Shown here in pieces: positions 1-11,337 of a DNA stretch of 64,000 nucleotides. The notes beneath the pieces were generated by a model. That model was not told the origin of the DNA. It did not search any database and saw only the letters and a program-made list of their open reading frames with translations. The DNA is from Sternotherus odoratus (Eukaryota; Chordata; Testudines; Kinosternidae): positions 3,472,001-3,536,000 of the forward strand of contig JAVMKO010000007.1 of NCBI GenBank assembly GCA_032164245.1. The letters run 5' to 3'. Made by a program: the position numbers and the translations under genes. The first letter of the stretch is position 1. Every line of letters begins with the position of its first letter.

Positions 1-52
1 CCCATTGTACTAGGTGCTGTACAAACAGAGCACAGAGAAAGCCCCCGTGCCT
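1..52 (-). repeat. MIR/CORE-SINE fragment cut by the window edge
   Basis: The start reads like the interior of an old CORE-SINE in reverse (CCATTGTACTAGGTGCTGTACAA). The same stretch recurs in the fuller copy near 21240 (CCATTGTGCTAGGCACCATG) and near 40040. It is truncated by the window boundary. Confidence 0.55.
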
Positions 53-562
53 CTCTCACCAGTCAGACTGAATCTCACATCCAAACTGCTATGCAAGTAT
101 TCAGTTTGTACTTTATACGTTTGTTTGAGCGCAGTAGCTGGCTTCGTGTTTAAGGGACCAATCGGACAATCAAAGGATTCTTTGTGGCGCACACGCTGGT
201 TTTCTGCTAACGAGAGTCTCGGGGCTAGTCACTCGAATGGCTGCATCTTCTGAAATTCAGAAGGAGAGTCAGCAAACAACAAGAATGCCATTTCCTCAGT
301 CATCTCCAAACACCGGAAAATATGTACCATGTATCACTATGGCTGATCTGCCCCCTCAGACCTTTCCTGTGTCCTGACAGCTTGAGGAGTCTAGTTTTCT
401 CTCTCTTACGATACGTTCTTTTATAAGCAATAGCAATAGCTAGGATGAATGCCATGTGTGCAGTAAAATGGTGCACTCCTGTGTCTGGCCACACCTATAT
501 GTACCCCTGTCTCCACCCTGTCGTATTCCAGACATGGTACCACTACTTCATAAGGACGAATG
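53..562. other. Unassigned stretch
   Basis: I see no gene, tandem repeat or recognisable transposon. The short open frames lack any protein-family motif and look like chance. Confidence 0.5.
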
Positions 563-787
563 CTATTTATATTATGGTAGGATTTACAGCCTCTGTATGC
601 TAAGCACAGTACAAATACATAGAAAGTCACTGCCCTGAAGAGCTTATTTAGCTAAGTAGGCAAAGAGAAAGAGAGGTGAAGTGAGTTATTCATGGTCAAA
701 CAGTAGGTCAGTGGTAGTGCTAGTAATAGAATACTTACTTGTCTGTTAGTCCAGTGCACTATCCACTAGGTCACATTACCTTCCTAT
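563..787 (-). repeat. MIR/CORE-SINE copy
   Basis: In reverse orientation this has the typical MIR parts: TATTTATATTATGGTAG at the 3' side, then the GCTAAGCACAGTACAAATACA block, GAAGAGCTTA, GAGGTGAAGTGAGTTATTCA, and the tRNA-related head ending CCAGTGCACTATCCACTAGG. It is diverged and non-coding. The family is tRNA-derived and ancient in amniotes. Confidence 0.75.
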
Positions 788-1823
788 CTTCACATGTTAA
801 GGGGGTTACGTATGCACCTAGCTTGTGAAACACAGCGGGAGGTGTTAAGACAAAAATGAGATTATAGCGAAATTCCCCGAAGTCCTCCTGTCTCCCACAG
901 GAAAACTAGGTCGTCACTTTCCATCCTCTTTTCCATAGTCTCTGAGGAAAGATAACAAGCTCTGTAATATGCTGAGTAGCTGGTCAGTACAGTAATAGTT
1001 TTTTTAAAAGGGGAAGGGAAAATTGGTAGCTATTTTAATGGCTGGCACAACCAGGAATTCATGATAAAATACTCAGAAAAAGTTAGGAAATAGAGTCTTT
1101 GGGAAATCTCTACACACAGCGTAGTAGCTCATTCGTGCTGGTTTGATGCAATACATTATGGAGTGTGGATACTTTAACAGGAGAACTAAGGAAAACAATA
1201 ACTTATTTCATTTGTGTGAAAGAGGAAATGAGGAAAGCTGAAGAAGTGATGGGTTTTCAGGGGCATTTTGCGAAACTTTGATATCTGAATCTGGTTAACA
1301 GCAGATTTCCTGTCATCTGAAGAGCTCCCAGTGCGCATTAGACAGGAGCTGTGGTCACTACTAATCAGTGTCCAGAGGAATTTTTGTCATTGCATCTTCC
1401 TTATTGTTCAGATATTCCAGTTTGTATATGTGATGAAAGTTCCTGAGAGTGGAGCTAATGGAGGGGCTGCTTGCTGGGGTCGGGAGTGAGGAACAAAATG
1501 GCTTTGAATTTTCCATGCCTTTCGTCCATACACCCTCCCAAGTACATTACACACTTACTAGCAGACTGTATACAAACGGTTACTGCAACATTAAAGTTGA
1601 GAAATCCTGGAGGTAAAAATGAAGATGAAGAGTAAGTTTCATTTCTAACACATCCTCAGCCTGGCCACCTGACACGTCTTTAACATTTATAAAAGAACGA
1701 AACCATGTTCCTATGCTTCTCCGACCCCATGCACTACCCAAGATGTGGTTGTGCTCAGATTTCCACAGGGGCTCAGCACCCAACTGGGATGCTGGTTAAA
1801 CCAAGTACCAGCTCTGGCCAAGG
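788..1823. other. Unassigned stretch
   Basis: No gene or clear repeat recognised. Composition is ordinary, with a short T/A run near 1000. Confidence 0.5.
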
Positions 1824-1831
1824 CCTTAGGC

Positions 1832-2404
1832 CAGGGTTGGGCAAAGTTTTTGGCCCGAGGGCCACATCAGGGTTGCAAAATTGTGTGGAGGGCCAGGTAG
1901 GGAAGGCTGTGCCTCCTCAAACAGCCTGGCCCCACCCCCTATCCGACTCCCTCCCACTTCCCACCCTCTGATGGCTCCCCTCAGAACCCTCAACCCATCC
2001 AACCCCCCCTCCCCCGCTCCTTGTCCCCTGATTGCCCCCTCCCAAGACCCTCCTTACTCCTAATTGCCCTCCCAGATCCCCACCCTCTATCCAACCCCCC
2101 TACTCTCTGTCTCCTGACTGCCCCAACCCCTATCCACACCCCCAGACAGACCCCCGGGACTCCCACGCCCCATCCAACCCCCTGCTCCCTGTCCCCTGAT
2201 TGCCCCCTGGGACTTCCTGCCTCTTATCCAACCCCCCCTTACCATGCTGCTCAGAGCAGCGTGTCTGGCAGCCATGGCGCATGCAGCAGTGTGGCTGTGG
2301 GAGAGGGGGACAGCATAGGAGGGGCAGGAGGGAGCCTATTAGTCTGAGAGCTCAAGGGCCGGGCAGGACAGTCCCGTGGGTTGGATGTGGCCCGTGGACC
2401 TCTG
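1832..2404. mobile_element. hAT-type MITE with 8-bp target duplication
   Basis: Begins CAGGGTTGGGCAAAGTTTTT and ends GGCCCGTGGACCTCTG. It is flanked by a perfect 8-bp direct repeat, CCTTAGGC, at 1824-1831 and 2405-2412; 8 bp is the hAT hallmark. The interior is C-rich with CCCCTGATTGCCCC-like repeated phrases. No transposase is present, so it is non-autonomous. The same family recurs at 29798 (opposite orientation), 55484 (partial) and probably 47629. Frames of 108 and 88 aa inside it are compositional artefacts. Confidence 0.88.
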
Positions 2405-2513
2405 CCTTAGGCGTTAACTAACTTCTAGCTGGAACCCAAACCCGCTCACCTGTATATTCATTTTGTTCAAATAGGTATCAGTGTTAGAAGACTGTATTTA
2501 GTGTTTAGACTCT

Positions 2514-3085
2514 AAAGGGTCTCAAACTCAAATGACCACGAGGGCCGCATGACAACTAGCACATTAGCCCGAGGGCCGAATCACTGACACCCTGCCCCCG
2601 GCCTTGCCTCATCTCTTCCGAGTGCCCATTCCAACCCCTTCCCCGAAACCCCCACCCCAACTCCTCCCCCTCCCTACCCACAGGGGGTGCAGGAGGGGTA
2701 TGGGGTGTGGCAGGGGGTTATGGTGCAGGATGCGGCAGGGGGCTCAGGACAGGGAGTTGGGGTGTGGGCTGCAGGAGGGGTGCAAGGTGAAGCAGGGGGC
2801 TCAGGGCAAGGGGTTGGGGTGCAGGAGAGATCATAGCGTTACCATTAGTATCCGGGAGGAATTTTTAAATATGTAAAAACCCGGATTTTAACCATTCAAA
2901 ACAGTGAATTTTAACCATTCAAAACAGACTTACCCCGCCCTCCCCCCGCACCCTGCCCTCAGCAGTGCCCCTGCAGAGGCCCGCACCCCAGGGAAAGGGG
3001 AGCCAGACATGCAGTGGGGGGGAGGGGCGCAGGGAGCGTGGCGGGCTGCAGAAAAGAGCCGCGGGCCGCGTGTTTGAGACCCCTG
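2514..3085. mobile_element. Second hAT-type MITE (GGGTCTCAAACTC family)
   Basis: The left end is a decayed AAAGGGTCTCAAACTC and the right end GTTTGAGACCCCTG is its inverted repeat. Both ends carry GAGGGCCGCATG / GCGGGCCGCGTG next to the terminus. Flanks read GTTTAGAC on the left and ATTTAGAC on the right, a 7/8 match, with a few extra bases at the left border, so the left edge is approximate. The interior is purine-rich with repeats such as GGGGTGCAGGAG. There is no transposase. Confidence 0.75.
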
Positions 3086-4062
3086 ATTTAGACTCTGTTA
3101 AATACTTGTAAGTTGCTGCCTGCATCAAGCTCATTTGTAAGGTCTGTATTCCAGACTATAAGGAAATGGATGTTTTGCTTTGAGCTTGGGAAGCCAGGCA
3201 TTGGAATTGTCCTCCCCTGTCCATCCAGAAGGACTATCAAAAATTAAGTGGGCCATTATAAGACAAAAGTTTTGTTAACTGCCCCATCCACCCGTGGAGA
3301 AGTACGTGCTGCAGGCCTCATGTCATAGGTTTGAAAGCTGGAAGTGGGAAATAAAAATAGTTGATGTGAAAATTTTACATCTCTTTGCTATTTGAACTCT
3401 CACAGGGCTAAAGACATTAAACTAAGGCAGAGATCCCCAGGGGTTACCTCAGGTTCATCTGAAAGACATTTTGAATTCACAGATCACTACAGCCCTGCCA
3501 CTCTTAGGATTTAGATTGCAAGTCACTTGTTGAATATGTGTTTGCTTGTAGCTGTAAATAACACCCTTATTCCTTTTTCCTTGTTAATAAACCTTTAGTT
3601 AGTTTATTACAGAATTGGCTACAGACGTTGTCTTTGGGGTAAGATCTAGGGTACTAGTTGATCTGGGGTAAGTGACTGGTCTTTTGCGACTGGCAGCAAC
3701 CTGAGTATTTTGTGTTTTTTGGTGTAAGTGACCCTTTATTTCTAAGGCCAGCTTGCATGGGTGGCAAGATAGACTGGCAAGTCCAAGGGAACTGACTGTG
3801 ACTTCATGGTAAGACTCTTACAGTGATACAGGAGTTCATATTTGTCACTGGCTTGGTGAAATCTAATTATAGAACATGCTACCAGTTTGGGGTGTCTGCC
3901 CTGTGTTTAACAGTGTGCCCTGAGGTAGGTACTCATGGTCACGAACCACCCCAAACACCGAGTGGCCAACCACACTGAAATCAGGCTCCTAAATAAATGG
4001 TCAGATTTTCAGCAGTGCCCAGTACTTGAGAGCTCCCACTGAAAAGTGTAAGTGATTATCAC
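3086..4062. other. Unassigned stretch, possible retroelement scrap
   Basis: No gene is seen. Around 3515-3960 the text (TTGTTAATAAACC, then a long non-repetitive block) reminds me of dispersed long-terminal-repeat-like sequence in reptile genomes. I cannot show an edge, a target duplication or a second copy here. Confidence 0.3.
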
Positions 4063-4076
4063 ACACTAAGGAAAGA

Positions 4077-4820
4077 ATCAGAGAGGTAGCCGTGTTAGTC
4101 TGGAATAGCAGAAGTAACAAAAGAGTCCTGTGGCACCTTAAAGACTCAGGCCATGGTTACACTTACAGGATTATAGTGCTTTTGGTTATAGATGTACCCA
4201 TATACAGCAATAGGTATAGCGCTGTAACATGTCCCGGCGTGGCCACATTTGCGGCACTTGCAGCAGCACAGGGAGTGGTGCATTATGGGCAGCTATCCCA
4301 GCATTCAGCTGGGTGCAACATGCTTTTCAAACGAGGGTGAGGGGGAATGTGTAGTGTGTATGCAAAGGGAGAGAGCGAGGGGATTTTCTACGGGCTGAGA
4401 GTCTTGTCAGTGGTTTCCTTTGTAATTAGAGCCTGCTTTAATAGTTTCTCCGTCACACAGCTCCCTTTGTAAACATTTGCAGTGCTTATCTGCCGAGTTA
4501 AGAGAGAAACTCTGAAAAGGTTCCACATTCCTCCTGCCGAGTTCAAAACAAAGCAAAGAGACGTCAATTGCCTTAAATGTCTCGGAGGTGTGCCAGAGAT
4601 CACTTATAGTGTAATGACTGTTTACACTTGTGATAATACGCTACAGGGAATACGCAATAGCTGTTATTCCTCAATGAAGGGAGGATTATCAGGAGTGGTA
4701 TAACTGTGGGTTTATAGTGCAATACATGACTTGCCAGTGTGGACAGGTAGGGAGTTATAGTGCTCCTGGAGGCTTTATAGCACTATAAAGTGCCAGTGTA
4801 ACCAAGGCCTAACTAAAGTT
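4077..4820 (-). mobile_element. Penelope-like element end, split by a Harbinger MITE
   Basis: The retroelement parts are 4077-4148 and 4813-4820. The first reads ATCAGAGAGGTAGCCGTG through CCTGTGGCACCTTAAAGACT, the same terminal block as at 11773, 14958 and 15182. After the MITE the sequence resumes as TAACTAAAGT, exactly the next bases seen in the copy at 11840. The whole unit is flanked by ACACTAAGGAAAGA (4063-4076) and ACACTGAGGAAAGA (4821-4834), a 14-bp target duplication with one mismatch. It is a severely 5'-truncated, non-coding copy. Confidence 0.82.
4149..4809. mobile_element. PIF/Harbinger-type MITE, 661 bp, copy 1
   Basis: Terminal inverted repeats are GGCCATGGTTACACT and, read inward from the right, GGCCTTGGTTACACT. 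Flanking trinucleotides are TCA (4146-4148) and TAA (4810-4812), a TWA-type duplication with one change; the 3-bp duplication fits PIF/Harbinger. The interior contains GTGCATTATGGGCAGCTATC. The copy at 26857-27517 is the same length and in the opposite orientation. There is no transposase frame, so it is non-autonomous. Confidence 0.85.
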
Positions 4821-4834
4821 ACACTGAGGAAAGA

Positions 4835-5205
4835 CATTCTCTTTATACTTTTTTTCCTGCCAGCAGCCAGGGAGTGGTAGCCTTTAAACATTATATGTTC
4901 GTTGTAAATTTAAAAGAGCATCGCTGTTTTTAAAATGTAAATGTTTCTTTAAAATACCAGAATGATTCAAATAACAACCAATTTTCTTAGGGATTTCTCA
5001 GTCATCCACTGTCTCCTATAAGACATGAAACTATCACGTTTACAACTCCCTACTACTGGGGCAAGTTCTGGGAGTGTTGTTTTGCTTGTACCATCTTATC
5101 CAAAGTTTTAGTTCCTGAAATGTTTCAATGTTTAGTTCCAATACAGAAATCTATTTTATGGGCAGTTGTCCTGTATGGTACTCAAACTAGGCAAGTCTGT
5201 GTCTT
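4835..5205. other. Unassigned stretch
   Basis: Moderately AT-rich single-copy-looking DNA. No gene or repeat recognised. Confidence 0.5.
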
Positions 5206-6085
5206 TTAGAATAGATTATAAGGCCACAAGGGAAGACTGTGATCATAGAATCATAGAATATCATGCTTGGAAGGTACCTCAGGAGGTCATCTAGTCCTAT
5301 CCCCTGCTCAAAGCAGGACCAATCCCCAACTAAATCATCCCAGCCAGGGCTTTGTCAAGATCGGTCTTAAAAACCTCTAAGGAAGGAGATTCCACCACCT
5401 CCCTAGGTAACCCATTTCAGTGCTTCACCACCCTCCTAGTGAAATAATGTTTCCTAATATCCAACCTAGACCTTCCCCACTGCAACTTGAGACCATTACT
5501 CCTTGTTCGGTCATCTGCTACCACTGAGAACAGTCTAGATCCATCCTCTTTAGAACCCCCTTTCAGGTAGCTGAAAGCAGCTATCAAATCCCCCCTCGTT
5601 ATTCTCTTCTGCAGACTAAACAATCCCAGTTCCCTCAGCCTCTCCTCATAAGGCATGTGTTCCAGCCCCCTAATCATTTTTGTTGCCCTCCGCTGGACTC
5701 TTTCCAATTTTTCCACATCCTTCTTGTAGTTGGGTGCCCAAAACTGGATACAGTACTGCAGATGAGGCCTCACCAATGCTGAATAGAGGGGAATGATCAC
5801 ATCCCTCGATCTGCTGGCAATGCCCCTACTTATACAGCCCAAAATGCTGTTAGCCTTCTTGGCAACAAGGGCACACTGTTGACTCATATCCAGCTTCTGT
5901 AACACCTAGCTCCTTTTCTGCAGAACTGCTGCCTAGCCACTCGGTCCCTACTCTGTAGCAGTGCATGGGATTCTTCTGTTCTGTAGGACTCTAGGCTGAC
6001 CTCCTGTATAATACAAGCAATAGGACTTTCCTGAATTAATTTCTGTTTAAACTAGAGCACATCTTTTAGAAAACCCTCCTATCTA
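5206..6085 (-). mobile_element. Old CR1 fragment interrupted by a younger CR1
   Basis: The old copy survives as about 5206-5238 (AGATTATAAGGCCACAAGGG, CTGTGATCAT) and about 5991-6085 (GGCTGACCTCCTGTATAATA, then ACTAGAGCACATCTTTTAGA). The two halves join into the usual CR1 3' region read in reverse, in which GATCAT is followed by CTAG and then CTGACCTCCTGTA. The same order is uninterrupted at about 28096. It is non-coding and diverged. Confidence 0.72.
5239..5990 (-). mobile_element. CR1 LINE, 5'-truncated, 3' end at left
   Basis: Reverse-strand copy of the CR1 3' region. The left edge is the CR1 tail (ATCATAGAATCATAGAATAT). A 162-codon frame at 5905-5417 encodes the C-terminal end of ORF2 downstream of the reverse transcriptase core, with [40 protein letters not shown] and [15 protein letters not shown]. 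The catalytic domain and endonuclease are missing. It lies inside an older CR1. Confidence 0.9.
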
Positions 6086-7221
6086 GATCCTTTTCATGCC
6101 CCCAGCAAGAGTTCTTGTGAGATTTGAACATGGACCCTCAGATGCTGCAAGTGAGAGCTGGTTCTCTTGGCCACCTCTTGAGTGCGAATAGGGAATAGAG
6201 AGACTTGCATTTTTCTCATTGGCTCTGTGTTAACAATTCTGGGAAGCTCTACAGTCCTGCTAATGTAAAATATCATAATTGCTCTATAACGGCATCTGTC
6301 ATATGTCCCCGGAACCTGCTGTTCCACCTTTTAGTATTAGGACACCTTCAAAAAGGATTCTGATCAGACATGGTGTACTTTGGTAGCACTCCTTTGATGC
6401 ATAGATTTCATTGCTGCTTTTTGTTTTATGGTGTACTGAGTACTAATAGGTTATTGACTGTGCAGATTTACCAGGCATGGAAAATGCTTAACAACAGTGA
6501 TTAGCGCAGCCAAGTTTATCTTGATATAGACAAGATGAAGTATTCAACATTTGAATAATACAGAGCTGCTAGCAATCAATACCTTGTGATAACAATAACA
6601 AACGGAGAGGATGGCTTGTCTTATAAATCACTAGCCATAGAAGTTGGTCCAGTAAAAGATATTGCATCACGGATCCTGTGTCTCTAGTATCCTGGGACTG
6701 ATACTGATACAGCTATACAGTGTGGTCATCATTCCGTTAGTTTAATTGCCAACTGAGCTCCACAATCAAATATACTGTATGCCTTCAGCTCAGTAATAGT
6801 GACTCCACATCACCTGTGTATGTTAGCAAGTAGCGTCTGCTAAGTGTGTCTGCATTGCTAAATTAACTCTTGATGGGAAATAGCCCATCCGGTAAGAGAC
6901 CTCGATGCCAAGAGCTATTGGAACTAAAACCAACAAAGTTTCCGTCTAATCTGTGATGTCTCTGAATGGCCCTTTTTACTTGCCTCCATGGTGAACTACC
7001 AAGAGCTGATCAATTCCAGCAGGAACAAGGCTCACAATGCATATAATATATGCTGGACAGACACTTGCTCCATTTTCAGGTTGAATTTCAAGCTCTTTTG
7101 CATAATGTAGATGTCATTAGCTGTGTCAATTGTCTTAAGAAACTCACGTTTCCATTCTGACTCTGTGTGCAACAACGGGTAATGAATGTTTGCATGGCTG
7201 GCCCCTAAATTAGATGGATCA
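6086..7221. other. Unassigned stretch
   Basis: No gene, tandem repeat or recognisable transposon. Frames are short and motif-free. Confidence 0.5.
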
Positions 7222-7229
7222 CTTTAGAC

Positions 7230-7449
7230 CAGGGGTTCTCCGACTTTTGTACTGGTGATCCTGTTCACATAACAAGCCTCTGAGTGCGACCCCACTTCTA
7301 CATTAAAAACATGTTTTTTATGTTTAACACCATTGTAAATGCTGGAGGCAAAGCAGGGTTTAGGGTGGAGGCTGACGGCTCACGACCCCCCGTGTAATAA
7401 CCTTGTGACCCCTCTGGGGAGATTGCAACCCCCAGTTTGAGAACCTCTG
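7230..7449. mobile_element. Short hAT MITE (Charlie-like ends), 220 bp
   Basis: Starts CAGGGGTTCTCCGACTTTTG and ends CCCAGTTTGAGAACCTCTG, which are inverted repeats of each other. The 8-bp duplication CTTTAGAC is perfect at 7222-7229 and 7450-7457. The same family, inverted and almost equal in length (221 bp), sits at 49788-50008. No coding capacity. Confidence 0.9.
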
Positions 7450-7457
7450 CTTTAGAC

Positions 7458-7786
7458 TTTCCAAAGAGCTCAGGACCAGGGCCAAAAGAAGTGGCCAGCT
7501 TTTCCGGTGCTCAGCACCTTATGTGGATATCACTTTGAGAGGTAAAAATGCACACTCAGCAAAATTTCCCCTAAATCTTACGAAACCCAGCAGGATCTTG
7601 CAAAATCCTGAAATTGCAACCCTTTGCAGCTGACAGCATCCTCAAAGAGTTCTGATCCTTATTAACAATGAAATGTCCTAATTGTGACATGAACGAAATG
7701 CTTGCCAGAAAACCCCTCTGTTTGACCCCCGTGTTTGAAATATACGATCAGTCATTTCTCCTAGGGCAGACACGTTTAAACTGAGA
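7458..7786. other. Unassigned stretch
   Basis: Spacer between two hAT MITEs. Nothing recognised. Confidence 0.5.
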
Positions 7787-7794
7787 GTTTATGC

Positions 7795-8226
7795 CGGGGT
7801 GGCCAACCTGAGCCTGAGAAGGAGCCAGGATTTACCAATGTACGTTGCCACATAGCCACAGTAATACATCAGCAGCCCCCGCTCTCCCCCCCCCCCCCGC
7901 TTCCAGCACCTCCCACCCACCAGCAGCCCTGCCAATCAACGCCCCCCTCCCTCTCCACACCACCCAATCAGCTGTTTCCTGGCATGCAGGAGGCTCCAGG
8001 GGGGTGGGGTGGGGGTGGGAGGAGCGAGGGCACGGCAGGCTTAGGGGAGAAGGCAGGAAGGGATGAAATGGGGGCAGAGCCAGGGGTTGAGCAGTGAGCA
8101 CCCCCCGGCACACTGGAAAGTTTGTGCCTGTGGCTCCAGCCATGGAGTCGGTGGCTATACAATGAGCCGCATATTAACTTCTGACTAGCTGCATGCGGCT
8201 CTGGAGCCCCAGGTTGGTTGCTCCTG
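7795..8226. mobile_element. hAT MITE (GGGTGGCCAACCTGAGCC family)
   Basis: Left end CGGGGTGGCCAACCTGAGCC and right end GGAGCCCCAGGTTGGTTGCTCCTG are inverted repeats, the first base being mutated from C-A-G. It is flanked by perfect 8-bp copies of GTTTATGC (7787-7794 and 8227-8234). It contains a 14-C run near 7886 and a G-rich block near 8000. The 103-aa reverse frame inside is proline/alanine-rich composition, not a gene. Confidence 0.88.
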
Positions 8227-8234
8227 GTTTATGC

Positions 8235-9184
8235 TGTATTTAGGGATTACTTGAGATACAACTTTCAAGCATCAGAGGAATCGTTTTGTAAAAGTCCTTG
8301 GCCAAATTAGGACGACATTCTAATAAAATAAACTAAGGAGACTAGATTTTCTGAATTAAAATTTCAGGCTGGGATTTTCAGAGGCGTCCAAGGGAATGAG
8401 GAATCTGTTGTCAGTCACTCTTAGCCTTCCCGGTGTGTACATGGAGGACATTCAGGTGTGCATCAAACTGCTAACCAGATGAGAGATCCTATTGGAGCTA
8501 GAAGAGCACAGATATCAGAGCAACCAAGGAACCCTAAAACTAATGGAAGTTTGATCCCTAACTCCTTTAAGCTCCTTTGAAATTCCAACCCTCAAAATCC
8601 ATTTCAGTTTTCTTGCCCTCATCCACACATCAGCACTTTGTCCATTGCTCCAGGACTTCCAGCCATTACTAATGTCCTAGGTTGCTCGTCTCTTGACCAT
8701 GGTAGCCTTGGATCCCCCTGTGGCCTGCTCAAGTTTTATCAGTTCTTCTGACATGTGTGCTTTCCCACCTCCAATAGGATTTCTTATCTGATGATCAGTT
8801 CAGTATCTTCAGATCTTAAGGCATCTTACATATGTGCCAAGAAGGCTGAGAATGATGGCCCAAGGTTCCTTATTCTTCCAAGTACTCTCTCTTCACCTGT
8901 CTGGACTTGTTTCAGCTTCACTTACATCTCTGGTCCCTTAGCACACACAATACTTTCTCATCCCTTCAGTTATGTGTCAGCCGCACTCCTTTGAAGCCAC
9001 TGATGACTCAGTCCCGACTTAACATTGCTGGGACATGGTATTTTCCTCCCCATTCTCCAGACAGCAGTAAAAGAAGGGAGAAAATGGAGGGAGTGCATTA
9101 TACAACCTCCTGTTCTTCATTGTGGGCTGATGCTTTTCCTTGAGGTCACACTATGTATGTGCCTGAAATCCTGAAAGTCTCTAA
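8235..9184. other. Unassigned stretch
   Basis: No supported gene. A phrase near 8365 (CTGGGATTTTCAGAGGCG) resembles old MITE-like text seen elsewhere in the window, without usable edges. Confidence 0.45.
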
Positions 9185-9370
9185 GGCTTGGTCTACAGTA
9201 GGAGGGGGGTTCGACCTAAGAAACGCAACTTAGGCCGACTGACCTGCCGTCCTCACGGCGGCAGTGGTTGGCAGCAGGTTCCCCCATCGACTCCAGCTTG
9301 CGCCTTTTGGCGAGCTGGAGTTCCGGAGTTGACGGGAGTGCCTTTGGCGATCGATTTATCGCGTCTTGAT
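9185..9370. mobile_element. PIF/Harbinger-type MITE fragment
   Basis: Starts GGCTTGGTCTACAGTAGG after TAA, continues GGGGTTCGACCTAAGAAACG and GAGTTCCGGAGTTGACGGGA, and stops after GATCGATTTATCGCGTCTTG. The complete relative at 33576-33869 has the same blocks in the same order, so about 100 bp of the right end is missing here, replaced by a short repetitive patch. Confidence 0.78.
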
Positions 9371-9412
9371 AAATGAAATGAGTGAAATGATAAATGAATG
9401 AGTGAAATGAAT
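9370..9412 (+). repeat. Short imperfect tandem patch
   Basis: Repeated GATAAATGAAATGAGTGAAAT-like phrases directly at the truncated edge of the Harbinger fragment. Two to three diverged units. Confidence 0.6.
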
Positions 9413-10570
9413 CCACTTCTCTTTGCCTGTTTGCTCTCCTTGGGTGGTGGAGCGAGCCAGAGAGCACCTCAGTGAAATTATCAGTACTCCCATCTGCAGT
9501 GACTTTGGAAACTCATACAGGACATTAATATTTAAAGAAGCAAGCTATTGATAGTGACTATACTGTACAATGAACTTTTGGTCTACCTACGGGAAAACTA
9601 AATGATTAGTGGCTAAGTCACTTATTATTTAAACTTGATTACAGTGATCCAGTTATTAATGTATTTGACCTGAAACAGCCTTATTAAAACGAGTGGTTAA
9701 AAAAAAATGAATTCCTATAATTAAACAAATATTTTTCAAAACCAAGTGGAAATTCTCAGCAGTATTACCTCTTCTATGTGAACAACAATTTTCAGGATAT
9801 TTTTGCAGTTCTCTTATGTTTTTTTAGCAGTTTTGGATAATTAAGTGAATAGGGAATTTTTTTAAAAAAATCATCAATTTGTAGACAAATCTAGTTCCTT
9901 TTTTTTTAAAGACAGGTCTGTGGACAAATCAGCCTTGGCAGAAGTAGGTGTAACTCCAGTTGAAGTCACTGGAAGTTGCACTTTTTAAAATCGGGTCTGG
10001 ATTTAGCCCCAAATTATGCCCGGGTTTAATTTATATATAGGCAATGTGAGTGGCCCCACTTAATTAGATGACTCCCAGTGCATAAAGTAGATCCCGCATG
10101 AAAGTCTTTGTGGGATCAGTGTCTTACTTGGATTTTCCTTTGATGACTAGACCCAACAGACAAACTTTATAAATGCTTATAAGAATATTTTAAAAAATAC
10201 AAGCCATCTGGATTTTGAAAAATTAAGTAAAATATGATCAAGTTGATAGTTTCCCTTCAGGCCAGCAAATCAGCACTCATGACGTATTCATTTTACTCTT
10301 GGTTTGGAAGTCGGAAGGAGGAAAATGAGGACTGGCTTTAACACTAGGCATTTCTTTTTTGAGAACAAATGGGAGGGGGAGGTGTCTTGGAGGAGGAAGA
10401 GTGGTCATGAGTCCACCAACACAGCACATTGAAGGGAAAAACAGGAAAAGATGGCATGTCCCTAAACCTGTGCATCAGCATCAACAACCCCCTGCAAAGT
10501 TTTTTTTCAGTGTAGTCGACAGGCAGAAGGAAGAGCTGCGGCTCTGCTCCTAGCTGTACCTGGTGTGGTA
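9413..10570. other. Unassigned stretch, partly AT-rich
   Basis: A/T-rich from about 9660 to 10240 with several T and A homopolymers. No gene or bounded repeat recognised. The 126-aa reverse frame at 10724-10344 has no family motif and runs into the next element. Confidence 0.5.
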
Positions 10571-10852
10571 CAGTCGACTCTCGATTATCCAGGATTGGGT
10601 TAACCAAGATGTGGATTAACCAGGATGTCAACAAAAAATATGTGCAACTCGCAGGGCGGGCTCTGGCTTTGTTGCTGCCCCAAGCACACATGAAAAACAA
10701 CCCACCAGGGCACAGGGCAGGCAATGAACCATCACCCCTGCCCCCCGGCCAACCCCCCCTCCCGATATTTCCTATGGATGGTGATTATCCGGGATTTTAT
10801 TAACCAGGATTAATTTTTTCCCCTATCATCCTGAATAATCGAGAGTCTACCG
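10571..10852. mobile_element. Tigger/pogo-type MITE, with foreign-looking middle
   Basis: Left end CAGTCGACTCTCGATTATCC and right end, read inward, CGGTAGACTCTCGATTATTC form an inverted repeat with the CAGT...CTCGATTATCC signature of Tigger elements. The left flank is TA; the right TA is lost. From 10652 the middle reads CAGGGCGGGCTCTGGCTTTG then GCTGCCCCAAGCA, very like the CAGGGCCGGCTCTAACTATT block at 47703. This suggests an acquired or nested hAT piece. Confidence 0.8.
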
Positions 10853-11229
10853 AGGATAAGACTGTATCTGTGTTGATAAACTCCTTTTTCTCCTCCTAGT
10901 CTATGATGTATGCAGCTGTGTTGCAAGAAGCACACATCCCTCTCTAAAGGCACTGATAGTGACAGACACTGCTTACTTTGGGCGAGGTGGGGAGAATCCG
11001 TGATCAGCTTCAGTATTGAGTCAGCCTTCCCCCTCTGCCCTGGGTAGCTTGTAAGAGTAGCCAAGGAATCATCCTTAACCCTCACTGGCACAGACTGAAT
11101 TGAGAGGAGCTGTCAGGAACCAGAAGGGGAAACAGTTGAAAGCGTTTCATAACTTCACTGGAGGAAGGCTGACTTGGTCACTGGTGATAGCATTCTGCAG
11201 TTACATGATGCTGTGCAAGTTCCAGTCGG
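10853..11229. other. Unassigned stretch
   Basis: Nothing recognised. A 93-codon reverse frame overlapping it has no motif. Confidence 0.5.
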
Positions 11230-11330
11230 AGAGGCAGTCCACAGGGTAGCACATTGGGCTAGGGATCAGGAGATCTGGGTTGTATTTTCTACTTGGCCAC
11301 TAACCTGCAAAAGTCTCAGATTGCTGAACA
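11230..11330 (+). repeat. MIR 5' half
   Basis: Tail-less MIR head: AGGGTAGCACATTGGGCTAG, GGATCAGGAGATCTGGGTTG, then TCTACTTGGCCACTAACCTG. This matches the tRNA-derived head and start of the core. Confidence 0.75.
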
Positions 11331-11337
11331 AATGTTA

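Noticed and set aside
563..787. tRNA gene candidate in the MIR heads
   Set aside because: The tRNA-like text is the diverged MIR head. No full cloverleaf can be drawn.
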